A stretch of 64,000 nt of DNA from Miltoncostaea oceani. GTDB taxonomy: Bacteria; Actinomycetota; Thermoleophilia; Miltoncostaeales; Miltoncostaeaceae. A program made the translations under genes and the position numbers. Of this stretch, positions 34,333 through 44,789 are shown one piece after another. The number at the start of each line of letters is the position of its first letter. Positions within the stretch are counted from its first letter, which is position 1. The stretch covers positions 806,001-870,000 of the forward strand of contig NZ_CP064356.1 in NCBI RefSeq assembly GCF_018141545.1, in the 5' to 3' direction. The notes under the pieces are model-generated. The model was not told where the DNA came from. It saw only the letters and a program-made list of their open reading frames with translations, and did no database searches.

Positions 34333-35319
34333 ATGGACGGTCCCCGCAGACGGGCGTGCGTGGCGGCGGCGCTCGCGGCCCTCGCCGCCGGCGCCGCCGC
34401 CGACGCGGCCACCGCGGCGCAGGTCGGCCGGGGGACCCCCGCGAGCTGCACGTCGGCCGCCGTCGAGGGCGCCGTCGCCCGCGGCGGGACCGTCACCTTC
34501 GACTGCGGTCCGGCGCCCGTGACCATCGTGATGCGCCGCACCGCGAAGGTCCGCAACACGAGCCGCACCGTCGTCATCGACGGGGGCGGCCTCGTGACGC
34601 TCAGCGGGGCGGGCCGCCGGCGGATCCTCTACCAGAACACCTGCGACCGGGCGCAGGTCTGGACCACCAGCCACTGCCAGGACCAGGCGACGCCGCGCCT
34701 CGTGGTGCGCGACATCACGTTCGCGGCCGGTGACGCGACGGGGGAGGCGGTCGACGGCGGTGGCGGCGGCGCGATCTTCGCGCGCGGCGGGCGCCTCGAG
34801 ATCGTCCGGGCCCGCTTCACCGGCAACCGTTGCGACCGCACGGGTCCCGACGTGGGCGGCGCCGCGGTGCGGGTGCTCGACCAGCACCGCGACCGCCCCG
34901 TCCGCGTCGTCGGGAGCACCTTCACCGGCGGCCGGTGCGCGAACGGCGGCGCGATCAGCAGCATCGGCGTGTCGTGGGCGATCACCGGCTCCACGTTCAC
35001 CGGCAACCGCGCCGTCGGCCGGGGCGCGAACCCGGCGCGGACGGGCGCCCCCGGCGGCGGGAGCGGCGGTGCGATCTACCTGGACGGCGACCGGTTCACC
35101 CTCGACCTCCGCCGATCGACGCTCACCGGGAACACCGCCCGCGAGGGCGGCGGCGCGATCTTCTTCGTCAGCAACGACCGCACCGGGACGGCGCGCATCG
35201 CGGCCTCCACCCTGCGCGCCAACCGCAGCCTCGGCTTCGAGACCGCCGGGCTCCCCGGCATCTTCTTCCTCGGCGCCCGCCGACCGGCCCTCGTGGAGGG
35301 GACGCGCCTCATCCCGTGA
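34333..35319 (+). CDS. Exported right-handed beta-helix (pectate lyase-like) protein
   Basis: 328 residues; ATG 34333 was chosen because GGAGG precedes it and a signal peptide follows (RRRACVAAALAALAAGAAADAATAA). Two upstream in-frame ATGs (34315, 34321) are possible. The mature part shows beta-helix rungs: VTFDCGPAPVTIVM, TVVIDGGGLVTLSG, RLEIVRARFTGNRC, VRVVGSTFTGGRCANGGAIS, WAITGSTFTGNRA, LDLRRSTLTGNTAREGGGAIF, ARIAASTLRANRS. The GGAI(Y/F) repeats are those of surface polymorphic-outer-membrane-like helices. Six Cys may form disulfides. Probably a secreted polysaccharide-binding or lyase-like protein; catalytic residues were not identified. Confidence 0.78.
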   Translation: MDGPRRRACVAAALAALAAGAAADAATAAQVGRGTPASCTSAAVEGAVARGGTVTFDCGPAPVTIVMRRTAKVRNTSRTVVIDGGGLVTLSGAGRRRILYQNTCDRAQVWTTSHCQDQATPRLVVRDITFAAGDATGEAVDGGGGGAIFARGGRLEIVRARFTGNRCDRTGPDVGGAAVRVLDQHRDRPVRVVGSTFTGGRCANGGAISSIGVSWAITGSTFTGNRAVGRGANPARTGAPGGGSGGAIYLDGDRFTLDLRRSTLTGNTAREGGGAIFFVSNDRTGTARIAASTLRANRSLGFETAGLPGIFFLGARRPALVEGTRLIP

Positions 35320-35341
35320 GGGGACGGCCCGGGCGCCGGGC

Positions 35342-36316
35342 TCAGGCCCCCGCGGCGCGCAGGAGCCGGGCGCCGACCTCGGCGAGGCGCTCCCGCAGCT
35401 CCGGGGGCTCGTGGACGTCGATGTCCACGCCGAGGAGCGCCACGCGATGGGCCAGCCAGCCGAGGTCGTCGTCCCCCGTCCGCAGCTCGCAGGTGCCCGC
35501 GTCGATCGGCGTCACCTCCCCCCACGCCCCCGGGAGGCGGCGCCGCACGACCTCGGCGGGCGCGTGGACGGTCAGTCGCGCCTCGTACCGGTTCATCCCG
35601 GCGCGGCGGCCCGCCACGACGAAGGCGACCGGGTCCCCGCCCGGCACCTCGCGCGGCGCGAACCGGACGGAGGCGGCGACCGGGTCGGCGATCCGGTCGA
35701 TCCGGAACGTGCGCCAGCCGCCGCGCCTGACGTCCCAGCCCACGAGGTACCAGCGGCGGCTGATCGCGACGAGGGCGTGCGGCTCGACCTCCCGGCGGCC
35801 GCTCTCCCCGTCCCGGCGGCGATACGTGAACCGCACCCGCTCGCCGTCGCGGCGGGCCGCGCCGAGCAGCGCGAGGTGGTGGGCGTCGACGGTCGGGCCC
35901 CCCGACGGCGAGGGCATCGCCGTCGCCCCCACGGCCCGGACCCGGGCGCGCAGGTGGGCGGGCAGCACCTGCTCCAGCTTCACCAGCGCCCGCAGCGACG
36001 TCTCCTCGATGCCGTCCACCGCCGACCACGCCGCGGTGCGCAGCCCGACGGCGATCGCCACGGCCTCGTCCTCGTCGAGCAGCAGCGGCGGCATCGCCGC
36101 GCCTGCGGCGAGGCGGTAGCGGCCCGCGGGCCCGGTCGACGACTCCACGGGGTACCCGAGCCGGCGGAGGCGGTCGACGTCGCGCCGCACGGTGCGCTCC
36201 GACACCCCCAGGCGGCGTGCGAGCTCCGGCCCCGGCCAGTCGCGCCGCGCCTGCATCAGGGAGAGCAGCTCGAGCAGGCGGCTGGCGGTCCCGGTCACGC
36301 CCCCATCATCGCCCAT
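35342..36316 (-). CDS. WYL-domain transcriptional regulator (YafY/DeoR-type)
   Basis: 324 residues. The winged helix is at 10-65 (RLLELLSLMQARRDWPGPELARRLGVSERTVRRDVDRLRRLGYPVES); the WYL domain runs from about 140 (VRFTYRRRDGESGRREVEPHALVAISRRWYLVGWD, then WRTFRIDRI). WYL domains bind small ligands or nucleic-acid ends. ATG 36316 was chosen; GTG 36298 is an alternative. It is divergent from a VOC-family gene with an inverted repeat between them, so it probably regulates that gene and itself. Confidence 0.93.
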   Translation of the reverse strand: MGDDGGVTGTASRLLELLSLMQARRDWPGPELARRLGVSERTVRRDVDRLRRLGYPVESSTGPAGRYRLAAGAAMPPLLLDEDEAVAIAVGLRTAAWSAVDGIEETSLRALVKLEQVLPAHLRARVRAVGATAMPSPSGGPTVDAHHLALLGAARRDGERVRFTYRRRDGESGRREVEPHALVAISRRWYLVGWDVRRGGWRTFRIDRIADPVAASVRFAPREVPGGDPVAFVVAGRRAGMNRYEARLTVHAPAEVVRRRLPGAWGEVTPIDAGTCELRTGDDDLGWLAHRVALLGVDIDVHEPPELRERLAEVGARLLRAAGA

Positions 36317-36326
36317 GACGCGGACA

Positions 36327-36341
36327 GTTCCTGACCGGAAC
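36327..36341. promoter_or_regulatory. Inverted repeat between the WYL and VOC genes
   Basis: GTTCC-TGACC-GGAAC, 5-base arms. It lies 6 bases before the TAGGGT box (36348-36353) that serves the VOC gene and 11 bases upstream of the WYL start, placing it to control both directions. Confidence 0.45.
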
Positions 36342-36385
36342 CCCTCGTAGGGTCGTCCCGCGACCACACACGGGAGGGAGCGGAC

Positions 36386-37240
36386 ATGAGGGATCGCGAC
36401 GGGTACCCGGCGGGCGTGCCGTGCTGGGTGGACATCGCCGTGGACGACCCGGAGGGCGCGGCCGCCTTCTACGCGGGGCTCTTCGGCTGGGACGTCGAGG
36501 ACGGCATGCCGGCCGACGTCCCCGGCCACTACTTCACCGCCACCATCGGCGGCCGGCTCGTCGCCGGCATCGGGTCCCGCCCGGAGGGGATGCCCGCCGG
36601 GACCGGCTGGACGACCTACGTCTGGGTCGACGACGCCGACGCGGCGGTCGCGCGGGCCGTGGAGCTCGGCGGGTCGGTCGTCATGCCGGCCACGGACGTC
36701 TTCGACGCCGGGCGCAGCGCCGTGCTCGCCGACCCCGAGGGCGCGGTGTTCGCCGTCTGGCAGGCCGGCCGCCACCGTGGCGCGCAGGCCGTCAACGAAC
36801 CGGGGACCTGGAACTTCAGCGGCCTGCACGCACGCGACCCGGAGGCGGCACTCGCGTTCTACGGCGGCCTGTTCGGGTGGGAGGCCAACCCCCCCGACCC
36901 CGAGATGGGCGGGACGATGCTGCTGCGGCGGCCGGGGTACGGCGAGCACCTCGAGACGCTGCAGCCCGGGATCATCCAGGGCGCGGCCGACATGGGCGCC
37001 CCCGAGGGCTTCGCGGACGCCGTCGCGTGGATCACCCCCGTCGCCGACGGCGACGCGCCCCACTGGGACGTCACCTTCGCCGTCGACGACGCCGACGCCG
37101 CCGCGGCGCGCGCCGAGTCCCTCGGCGGCACGGTGCTCGTGCCCCCGACCGACATGCCGTGGGTCCGGACGACGGTGCTGCGCGACCCGCAGGGCACCGT
37201 GGTGACGGCGAGCAGGTTCGTGCCCCCGGACGCCGCCTGA
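36386..37240 (+). CDS. VOC superfamily protein with two glyoxalase-like modules
   Basis: 284 residues, with GGGAGGGAG before the ATG. Two tandem beta-alpha-beta-beta-beta modules: VPCWVDIAVDDPEGAAAFYAGLFGWDVED (about 10-38) and GTWNFSGLHARDPEAALAFYGGLFGWEAN (about 137-165), each ending with an (A/V)LADPEGAVFAVWQ-like strand. The fold is that of glyoxalase I, bleomycin-resistance and hydroxylase proteins; these doubled forms are often annotated CFP32/27-kDa antigen-like. Metal ligands and substrate are uncertain. Regulated probably by the divergent WYL protein. Confidence 0.92.
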   Translation: MRDRDGYPAGVPCWVDIAVDDPEGAAAFYAGLFGWDVEDGMPADVPGHYFTATIGGRLVAGIGSRPEGMPAGTGWTTYVWVDDADAAVARAVELGGSVVMPATDVFDAGRSAVLADPEGAVFAVWQAGRHRGAQAVNEPGTWNFSGLHARDPEAALAFYGGLFGWEANPPDPEMGGTMLLRRPGYGEHLETLQPGIIQGAADMGAPEGFADAVAWITPVADGDAPHWDVTFAVDDADAAAARAESLGGTVLVPPTDMPWVRTTVLRDPQGTVVTASRFVPPDAA

Positions 37241-37446
37241 CCGCGGTCCGCACGCTCCGGGCGTGACCGGGATCGCACTGTCGCGCGACCGCCGGCTGAG
37301 CCTCCGGGGCGACGGCCTCCGGAGGTCGCGCGACGCCCTCCGCGACGGCGACGTGATCCTCGCGTGCGCCGTCGTGGACGCGTTGGCCGGCGACGACTCG
37401 TCGTCGGCCTCCGCGGCGGCCGCGTCGGGCTGGGACGGGGTCGGGC
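37241..37446. other. Non-coding gap, nothing identified
   Basis: About 200 bases between convergent genes. No convincing gene, terminator or repeat was found; short open frames here lack start signals and typical composition. Confidence 0.4.
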
Positions 37447-37740
37447 TCAGCCGCCCCGGCGGCCGGAGGCCGACTCGCAGGAGATCTCGGACGTGCGCGT
37501 CAGGCGCAGGCACCCGGCGGCGAGGGTGTTCGACTCCTGGACGACGACCATCCACCAGGCCTCCGCGCCGCGGTGGACGGCGTAGATCGCCTCGCCGTGC
37601 AGCCGCACGTGCCGCTCGCCCTCCCACACCTCCGCGCTGACGGGGATGCGGGGCAGCGGCATGAGCGCCGGCGGCGCGACGTCGTCGAGGATGTGACGGG
37701 CGCGCTCGGCGCCCATGTCCATGACGCGGTGCATGTCCAT
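37447..37740 (-). CDS. Small hypothetical protein, 97 aa
   Basis: ATG 37740 has GAAGGAG 8 bases upstream, which decides this start over earlier in-frame codons. Begins MDMHRVMDMGAERARHILDD, then a beta-rich segment ISVSAEVWEGERHVRLHGEAIYAVHRGAEAWWMVVVQES and SNTLAAGCLRLTRTSEISCES. No family is recognised. Two Cys residues lie near the end. It is 88 bp upstream of the metal ATPase gene's stop, in tandem with it, and so could be cotranscribed. Confidence 0.6.
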   Translation of the reverse strand: MDMHRVMDMGAERARHILDDVAPPALMPLPRIPVSAEVWEGERHVRLHGEAIYAVHRGAEAWWMVVVQESNTLAAGCLRLTRTSEISCESASGRRGG

Positions 37741-37828
37741 CACAGGCTCCTTCGGTCTCCGGGCCGTGCGTCCGTGATATCCCATCGCGCCCCGCGGAGG
37801 AAGCCCGCGACCCGCCCCCGCCTCACCG

Positions 37829-39514
37829 TCAGGCGCGCAGGGCCCGCAGGGCGTTGAGGATCACCGCGACGTCGATCCCCTCCTGCAGCACGGCGCCGGC
37901 GACCGGGGGGATGTGGCCGAGGGCGGCGGCGACCATCGCGACCAGGCTGAGGCCCATCCCGGCGATGACGCTCTGCCGGGCGATCGCGAGGGACCGCCGG
38001 CCGATCTCCACCGCGTCGACGACCCGGTCGATGCGGTCGACGGCGATGACGACGTCGGCCGCCTCGGAGGACACCGTCGCGCCGCCGGCCGCCATCGCGA
38101 TGCCCACGTCGGCCGCGGCGAGGGCGGGGGCGTCGTTGATCCCGTCGCCGACCATGACCACGGGGCCACCTCCCGGTGCCCGCTGGGCGGCCCGGACCGC
38201 GTCGACCTTGCCCGCCGGGGTGAGGTCGGCGTGCACGCGGTCGATGCCGAGCTCGCGGGCGACGGCGCCGGCGCCCCCGACGGAGTCGCCGGTGACGATC
38301 GCCACCGTCCCCACGCCCGCGGCCCGCAGCCGCGCGATGGAGCCCGCCGCGTCGGCGCGGACGGTGTCGTGCAGCACGACCCGCCCGGCGAGGCGTCCGT
38401 CGACCCCGACCAGGACGAGACCGCCGGCGGGCGCGGCGTCGCCCGTCGCGGTGATGCCGTGGCGGGCGAGCCACCGCGGGTTGCCCGCGCTCACGAGGCG
38501 GCCGTCGACGCGGCCCTCGATGCCCATCCCGGCGCCCTCGACCACGTCGGTCGGCTCGGTGAGCGCCAGCCCGCGGGTCCGCGCCTCCTGCACGATCGCC
38601 CGCCCCACGACGTTCGGCGAGAGCTGCTCGAGGGAGCCGACGAGGCGCAGCATCTCGTCGGGGGCGAGGCCGTCCCCCGCGGTCACCTCCGCGACGCCGG
38701 GCGTGCCGAGCGTCAGGGTGCCCGTCTTGTCGAGCAGCACCGTCCGGGCCCGCCCGAGCTGCTCGATCGGTCCCGACCCCTTCGTGACCACGCCCTGGCG
38801 GGCGGCCCGCGACACCCCCGACAGCAGGGCGACGGGGGCGGCGAGGATCAACGGGCACGGCGTCGCGACCACGAGGACCGCCAGGGCGCGCACCGGGTCC
38901 CCGGAGAGCGCCCCCGCGCCGATCGCGAGGGCGAGGGTCAGCGGCAGGAAGAACGCGGCGTACCGGTCGGCCATCCGCACGAACGGCGCCTGCTCCGACT
39001 CCGCCTGGCGGACGAGGCGCACGAGGGCGGCGTAGGCGCCCTCGGACGCGGGGCGGGTGGCGCGCACGTCGATCGCGGGACCCGCGTTCGCGGTGCCGCT
39101 GCGGACGGTGTCGCCCCGCGGGTGGACGACGGGCAGGGGCTCCCCCGTGAGGGCCGACTCGTCGAGCACCGCCTCGGCGACCTCCACCGTCCCGTCGACC
39201 GGCAGGACCTCACCGGCGCGGACCATCACGACGTCGCCGGCGACGACCTCCCCGACGGGGACGTCCACGATGTCGCCGTCGCGGCGCAGGTGGGCGGTCA
39301 CCGGGGCCCGGGCCACGAGGGCGGCGAGCTCCCGCCGCGCGCGGCTCCCCGCGGCGGCCTCCAGGGCGTTCCCCCCCGCCAGCATGAGCGCCACGATCGC
39401 GCCCGCCAGGTACTCGCCGAAGGCGAGGGCCGCGACGATCGCGAGCAGCGCGATCAGGTCGACGCCGAGGCGCCGGGCGGCGAGCGTCCGGACCGCCGAC
39501 ACCGCGAGCGGCAC
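37829..39514 (-). CDS. Heavy-metal-translocating P1B-type ATPase (N-terminus probably incomplete)
   Basis: 561 residues from GTG 39514. Actuator loop ESALTGEP (119-126), transmembrane metal motif TPC (218-220, ATPCPLI), phosphorylation motif DKTGT with D262, GDGINDAP and a C-terminal pair of membrane helices. The HP motif of P1B ATPases reads SPN. TPC instead of CPC argues against classical Cu/Zn pumps, and the metal is not deducible. Homology continues upstream of 39514 in the same frame (TWAVSSAVALV), but no standard start codon is available there; an ATG at 39669 is in another frame, so a one-base frameshift near a CCCCGGGG run is likely. Confidence 0.9.
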   Translation of the reverse strand: MPLAVSAVRTLAARRLGVDLIALLAIVAALAFGEYLAGAIVALMLAGGNALEAAAGSRARRELAALVARAPVTAHLRRDGDIVDVPVGEVVAGDVVMVRAGEVLPVDGTVEVAEAVLDESALTGEPLPVVHPRGDTVRSGTANAGPAIDVRATRPASEGAYAALVRLVRQAESEQAPFVRMADRYAAFFLPLTLALAIGAGALSGDPVRALAVLVVATPCPLILAAPVALLSGVSRAARQGVVTKGSGPIEQLGRARTVLLDKTGTLTLGTPGVAEVTAGDGLAPDEMLRLVGSLEQLSPNVVGRAIVQEARTRGLALTEPTDVVEGAGMGIEGRVDGRLVSAGNPRWLARHGITATGDAAPAGGLVLVGVDGRLAGRVVLHDTVRADAAGSIARLRAAGVGTVAIVTGDSVGGAGAVARELGIDRVHADLTPAGKVDAVRAAQRAPGGGPVVMVGDGINDAPALAAADVGIAMAAGGATVSSEAADVVIAVDRIDRVVDAVEIGRRSLAIARQSVIAGMGLSLVAMVAAALGHIPPVAGAVLQEGIDVAVILNALRALRA

Positions 39515-39815
39515 CAGGGCGACCGCCGAGGAGACGGCCCACGTGGCGTCGCCCGCGGCGCCGGCCCCGGCGGCGTGGAGCAGGCCGCCGGCCGCGAGCG
39601 CACCCGCCTGCCCGGCCGCGAGGGCCGCCGCGCGCGTCAGCGCGTCGTCTCCCCGGGGACGGACGGCATGGGCCGATCATCGGCGCCGCGGGGGGCGGGG
39701 GCAGCGGTGCCCCCACGGTGCCGCGTGCGGGAAGACCGCAGCGGCGACGGGCGCGTCGCGGACGCCGGCGGGGCCGGGGGCGTGGTCCAGTGCCCGGGAC
39801 CGAGGGGAGGCACGT

Positions 39816-40586
39816 GTGACGGGGACGGCGGCGCAGGACGGCGGGACGCGGCGGATCGCGGCGCGGGCGGAGGGCGCGACCCGGATCTACGGGGAGGGCG
39901 ACGCGCAGGTCCGGGCGCTCGACGGGGTCCACGTGGAGTTCCCGGCGGGTGACTTCACCGCGATCATGGGCCCGTCGGGGTCCGGCAAGTCGACGTTGAT
40001 GCAGTGCATGGCGGGGCTCGACCGCCTCACCTCGGGCCGGTCGTGGATCGGCGACATCGAGCTGTCCGGCCTCTCCGAGAAGCGCATCACCCAGGTGCGC
40101 CGCGACCACGTCGGCTTCATCTTCCAGGCCTTCAACCTGGTGCCGACGCTGACCGCACTGGAGAACATCCGCCTGCCCCTCGACATCGCGGGGCGCGAAC
40201 CCGAGGGCGCGTGGCTCGACGAGGTGATCGACGCGCTCAACCTGCGGGCGCGCCTCGGCCACCGGCCGTCGGAGCTGTCGGGCGGGCAGCAGCAGCGGGT
40301 GGCGGCGGCCCGGGCCCTCGTGTCCCGGCCGGACATCGTGTTCGCGGACGAGCCGACGGGGCAGCTCGACTCCCAGTCGTCCGGCGAGCTGCTCGACGTG
40401 ATGCGCCGCGCCGCCGACGACTTCGGCCAGACGATCGTGATGGTCACCCACGAGCCGACGGCGGCGAGCCGGGCCGACCGCGTGATCTTCCTGGCGGACG
40501 GTCGCATCGTGGACCGGATGGAGGGCCCGACGGCCGACTCGATCCTCGACCACATGAAGACCCTGGGGCCGGGCGCGCGCACGTGA
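39816..40586 (+). CDS. ABC transporter ATP-binding protein, MacB/LolD type
   Basis: 256 residues; GTG 39816 has GAGGGGAGG 5 bases upstream. Walker A GPSGSGKST at about 56-64, Q-loop FIFQAFNLVPTLT, signature LSGGQQQRVA, Walker B PDIVFADEPTGQLDSQ, H-loop MVTHEP. The segment after the Q-loop (LTALENIRLPL) is that of the MacB/LolD/FtsE exporter subclass. Its stop overlaps the permease start (GTGA), so the two make one transporter. Confidence 0.96.
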   Translation: MTGTAAQDGGTRRIAARAEGATRIYGEGDAQVRALDGVHVEFPAGDFTAIMGPSGSGKSTLMQCMAGLDRLTSGRSWIGDIELSGLSEKRITQVRRDHVGFIFQAFNLVPTLTALENIRLPLDIAGREPEGAWLDEVIDALNLRARLGHRPSELSGGQQQRVAAARALVSRPDIVFADEPTGQLDSQSSGELLDVMRRAADDFGQTIVMVTHEPTAASRADRVIFLADGRIVDRMEGPTADSILDHMKTLGPGART

Positions 40587-43108
40587 TCGTCCGGAGCGCC
40601 ATCCGCAACCTCCTGGCGAGCCCGCTGCGGCTGCTGCTGACCTCGCTCGCGATCGTGCTGGGCGTCGGGTTCGTCGTCGGCGCCTTCGTCCTCGGCGACA
40701 CGATCAACCGCGCGTTCGACGACGTGTTCGACACCGCGAACCGCGGCGTCGCCGTGGAGGTCCGCGGCGTCGAGACGGTCTCCGCCGCCGACCGGCAGCC
40801 GGTGCCCGCGACCCTCGTCCCCGTCATCCGCGGGGTGGAGGGCGTGCGGACGGCGGAGGGGACGGTGTTCGGCACCGCGCAGATCATCGGGGCCGACGGG
40901 GAGCCCGCCGGCCTGCAGGGGCCGCCCGCGCTCGGTTTCGGCTGGTCGGACGACCCCGACCTCAACCCCCTGCGCATCACGGAGGGGGCGCCCCCGCGCG
41001 CCCACGGCGACGTGGTCATCGACCGCACCACCGCCGAGGCCGAGGACTTCGCCATCGGGGACCGCGTCCGGATCGTGACGTCGTCGGGGTCGGCGACGTA
41101 CCGGCTCGTCGGGATCGTCGCCTTCGGCGCCGAGAACAACCTGGCGGGGGCGACGCTCGCGGCGTTCACGCGCGCGACGGCGCAGCGGACGCTCGACTCG
41201 GCGGGGCGGTTCAGCACCGTCGGCGTCACCGCCGACCCCGGCGTCGGCGACGCCGAGCTCGCCCGCCGCATCGACGCCGCCCTGCCCGCCGGCTACGAGG
41301 CGATCACCGGCGAGACCGCCGCGCAGGAGGCCAGCGACCAGTTCAAGGCGTTCGTCGACATCTTCCGCAACTTCCTGCTGGCCTTCGCCGTCGTCGCCCT
41401 GTTCGTCGGCGCGTTCATCATCTTCAACGCCTTCACGATCACGGTCGCGCAGCGAACGCGGCAGATCGGGCTGCTCCGGGCGATCGGGGCGTCGGGGAGC
41501 CAGGTGGTGCGGTCGGTGCTGCTCGAGGCGCTCGTGACGGGCCTGGTGGCGTCGGCGATCGGGATCGCCTTCGGGATCGCGTTCGCGTACATCCTGCGGG
41601 CGGGGTTCAACGCCATCGGCGCGTCGCTGCCGGCGACGTCGCTGCAGGTCGCGCCGCGGTCCGTCGTGGCCGGGCTCGTCGTCGGACTCGTCGTCACCGT
41701 CACGTCGGCGATCCTCCCGGCGTGGCGGACCAGTCGCGTGCCGCCGATGGCCGCCCTGCGCGACACGCGGGTGGCGGACGCCCCGCGGGCGCGCATGGTG
41801 GTCTCGATCGTGCTCGCCGTCGCGGGCGTCGGCCTCGTGATGGCGGGTCTGCTGCTGCCGCTCGACGGCCTCGCGCAGCGGTTCACCTTCATCGGCGCGG
41901 GGGCCGTGATCCTGTTCCTCGGCGTGGCGATGCTGACCCGGTACGTCGCGCACCCGATGGCGCGCGTCATCGGGGCCCCGATGGCGCGGACGGGCCTCGC
42001 GGGGCGCCTCGGCCAGGAGAACGCGATGCGCAACCCGGCCCGGACGGCCCAGACGGCGGCGGCGCTCACGATCGGGGTCGCCCTCGTCACGGGCGTCACG
42101 GTGATCGCGGCGTCGCTCAGCGCGACGTTCCTCGGCACCATCGACCGCAGCGTCCGCGCCGACCTCCTGATCCTCTCCTCGAACCAGCAGCCGTTCAGCC
42201 CGGCCGCCGCCGGGGAGCTGGGTGACGTCCCGGAGCTCGCCGGCGTCACCGCGTGGCGCGACGGGGAGTTCAAGGACGCCTCCGGGTCGGTCCAGGGGCT
42301 CGGGGCCGTCGACCCGGCGGCCCTCGACGACGTCTACGACCCCGACGTCCGCGACGGGGCGATGGCCGACCTCGCCGCACCCGCGACGATCGCGGTGCAG
42401 CAGGACTACGCCCGGGACGAGGGCTTGCGCGTCGGGTCGACGATGCGGGTGCTCTTCGCCCGCACCGGCTGGAGCCGGATGCGCGTCGCCGCGATCTTCG
42501 AGGACTCCGGCTTCGACCGCTTCTACATCTCGCTCGCCGAGTACGAGCGGCGGTTCGCCACCCAGCAGGACACGATCATCCTGGCGCGCGCCGCGCCCGG
42601 CGTGTCGCCCGACGCCGCCGCCGACGCGGCCGCGGCGGCGCTGGGGCCGGCGTTCCCCAACCTCGACGTCCGCACCCGGGCCGAGTACCGGGCGTGGGTG
42701 AGCGGGCAGATCGACACGTTCCTGCGGCTCTTCTACGTGCTCCTGGCGATGGCGGTGGTGATCGCCGTCGTGGGGATCGTCCTGACCCTCGCCCTGTCGG
42801 TGTACGAGCGGACCCGCGAGATCGGCCTGCTGCGCGCGGTGGGTCTGTCCCGGCGCGCCGTCCGGGCGATGATCCGCTGGGAGGCGGTGATCGTGTCCCT
42901 CATCGGCGCCCTCGTCGGCCTCGTCGTCGGCGTCTTCCTCGGCGTCGTGAGCGTGTCGGCGATCCCCGAGTTCACCGCCGTCGCGATCCCGTGGCCGTCG
43001 ATGATCGTGTTCCTGGTGGTCGCGGCCGCCTTCGGGGTGGTCGCCGCGATCCTGCCGGCGCGCCGTGCCGCTCGGCTCGACGTGCTCGACGCCGTCCAGG
43101 GCGAGTAG
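40583..43108 (+). CDS. FtsX-like ABC transporter permease
   Basis: 841 residues, GTG start. Two MacB/FtsX halves: each has a long extracytoplasmic domain flanked by membrane helices (first: LLLTSLAIVLGVGFVVGAFVLGDTI at about 15-40 and AFAVVALFVGAFIIFNAFTITVAQRTRQIGLLRAIGAS near 270-305; second: AMAVVIAVVGIVLTLALSVYERTREIGLLRAVGLS near 730-765). The cytoplasmic coupling helix R(T/E)R(Q/E)IGLLRA(I/V)G occurs in both. Such transporters move lipids, lipoproteins or peptides, or act mechanically; the substrate is unknown. Confidence 0.95.
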   Translation: MIVRSAIRNLLASPLRLLLTSLAIVLGVGFVVGAFVLGDTINRAFDDVFDTANRGVAVEVRGVETVSAADRQPVPATLVPVIRGVEGVRTAEGTVFGTAQIIGADGEPAGLQGPPALGFGWSDDPDLNPLRITEGAPPRAHGDVVIDRTTAEAEDFAIGDRVRIVTSSGSATYRLVGIVAFGAENNLAGATLAAFTRATAQRTLDSAGRFSTVGVTADPGVGDAELARRIDAALPAGYEAITGETAAQEASDQFKAFVDIFRNFLLAFAVVALFVGAFIIFNAFTITVAQRTRQIGLLRAIGASGSQVVRSVLLEALVTGLVASAIGIAFGIAFAYILRAGFNAIGASLPATSLQVAPRSVVAGLVVGLVVTVTSAILPAWRTSRVPPMAALRDTRVADAPRARMVVSIVLAVAGVGLVMAGLLLPLDGLAQRFTFIGAGAVILFLGVAMLTRYVAHPMARVIGAPMARTGLAGRLGQENAMRNPARTAQTAAALTIGVALVTGVTVIAASLSATFLGTIDRSVRADLLILSSNQQPFSPAAAGELGDVPELAGVTAWRDGEFKDASGSVQGLGAVDPAALDDVYDPDVRDGAMADLAAPATIAVQQDYARDEGLRVGSTMRVLFARTGWSRMRVAAIFEDSGFDRFYISLAEYERRFATQQDTIILARAAPGVSPDAAADAAAAALGPAFPNLDVRTRAEYRAWVSGQIDTFLRLFYVLLAMAVVIAVVGIVLTLALSVYERTREIGLLRAVGLSRRAVRAMIRWEAVIVSLIGALVGLVVGVFLGVVSVSAIPEFTAVAIPWPSMIVFLVVAAAFGVVAAILPARRAARLDVLDAVQGE

Positions 43109-43195
43109 CGAGCCGGGAGCCCCCGCGCCGCGGGCGCGCCGGACGGCGTGGCGACCACCGTGTGGGGGAGGTAGCGTGCGTGGGTCGCGCCCACC

Positions 43196-43543
43196 ATGTC
43201 CTTGCACCAGGGAGACGTAGTGCCCTCGCCGTCCGACCCCGGCCTCTCACCCCGCCGCGCACTCGAGAACGAGCAGTTCCTCGAGTCGATCAACGAGCGC
43301 CTCAAGGCGTCGCTCCTCGAGGTCCGTGACGAGGCCGGCGAGGACCCGGACGCCCACTTCCGGTTCTTCTGCGAGTGCTCGGACCTGTCGTGCCGCGAGC
43401 GCATGCACGTGCGCCCCTCGCGCCTCACGGCGATCCACGAGGACCCCGACCAGTTCATCCTCCTCCCCGGGCACGAGGTCCCGGCGGTGGAGCGCGTCGT
43501 CGATCAGGAGGAGGACTACCTGATCGTCCGCAAGATCGTCTGA
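43196..43543 (+). CDS. Conserved-looking hypothetical protein with CxCxxxxC motif
   Basis: 115 residues from ATG; an in-frame GTG at 43220 with GGGAGA upstream is a good alternative (107 aa). RRALENEQFLESINERLKASLLEV forms a helix, followed by HFRFFCECSDLSCRERMHVRPSRLTAIHEDPDQFILLPGH and VVDQEEDYLIVRKIV. The C-x-C-x4-C cluster and downstream His may bind metal. The pattern recurs in actinobacterial hypothetical proteins. No function is known. Confidence 0.75.
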   Translation: MSLHQGDVVPSPSDPGLSPRRALENEQFLESINERLKASLLEVRDEAGEDPDAHFRFFCECSDLSCRERMHVRPSRLTAIHEDPDQFILLPGHEVPAVERVVDQEEDYLIVRKIV

Positions 43544-43586
43544 CCGCCCGCCGCCGCCGCCGTCGCGCGCGCGGCGGACCCGATCG

Positions 43587-43607
43587 CCGGGGCCGCCGTG
43601 GCCCCGG
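43587..43607. terminator. Hairpin between convergent genes
   Basis: CCGGGGCC-GCCGT-GGCCCCGG, an 8-bp perfect stem lying between the hypothetical gene and the thiolase stop. There is no T run, as usual in very GC-rich actinobacteria. Confidence 0.5.
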
Positions 43608-43616
43608 GCGACGCGG

Positions 43617-44788
<1,172 letters not shown>

Positions 44789-44789
<1 letters not shown>

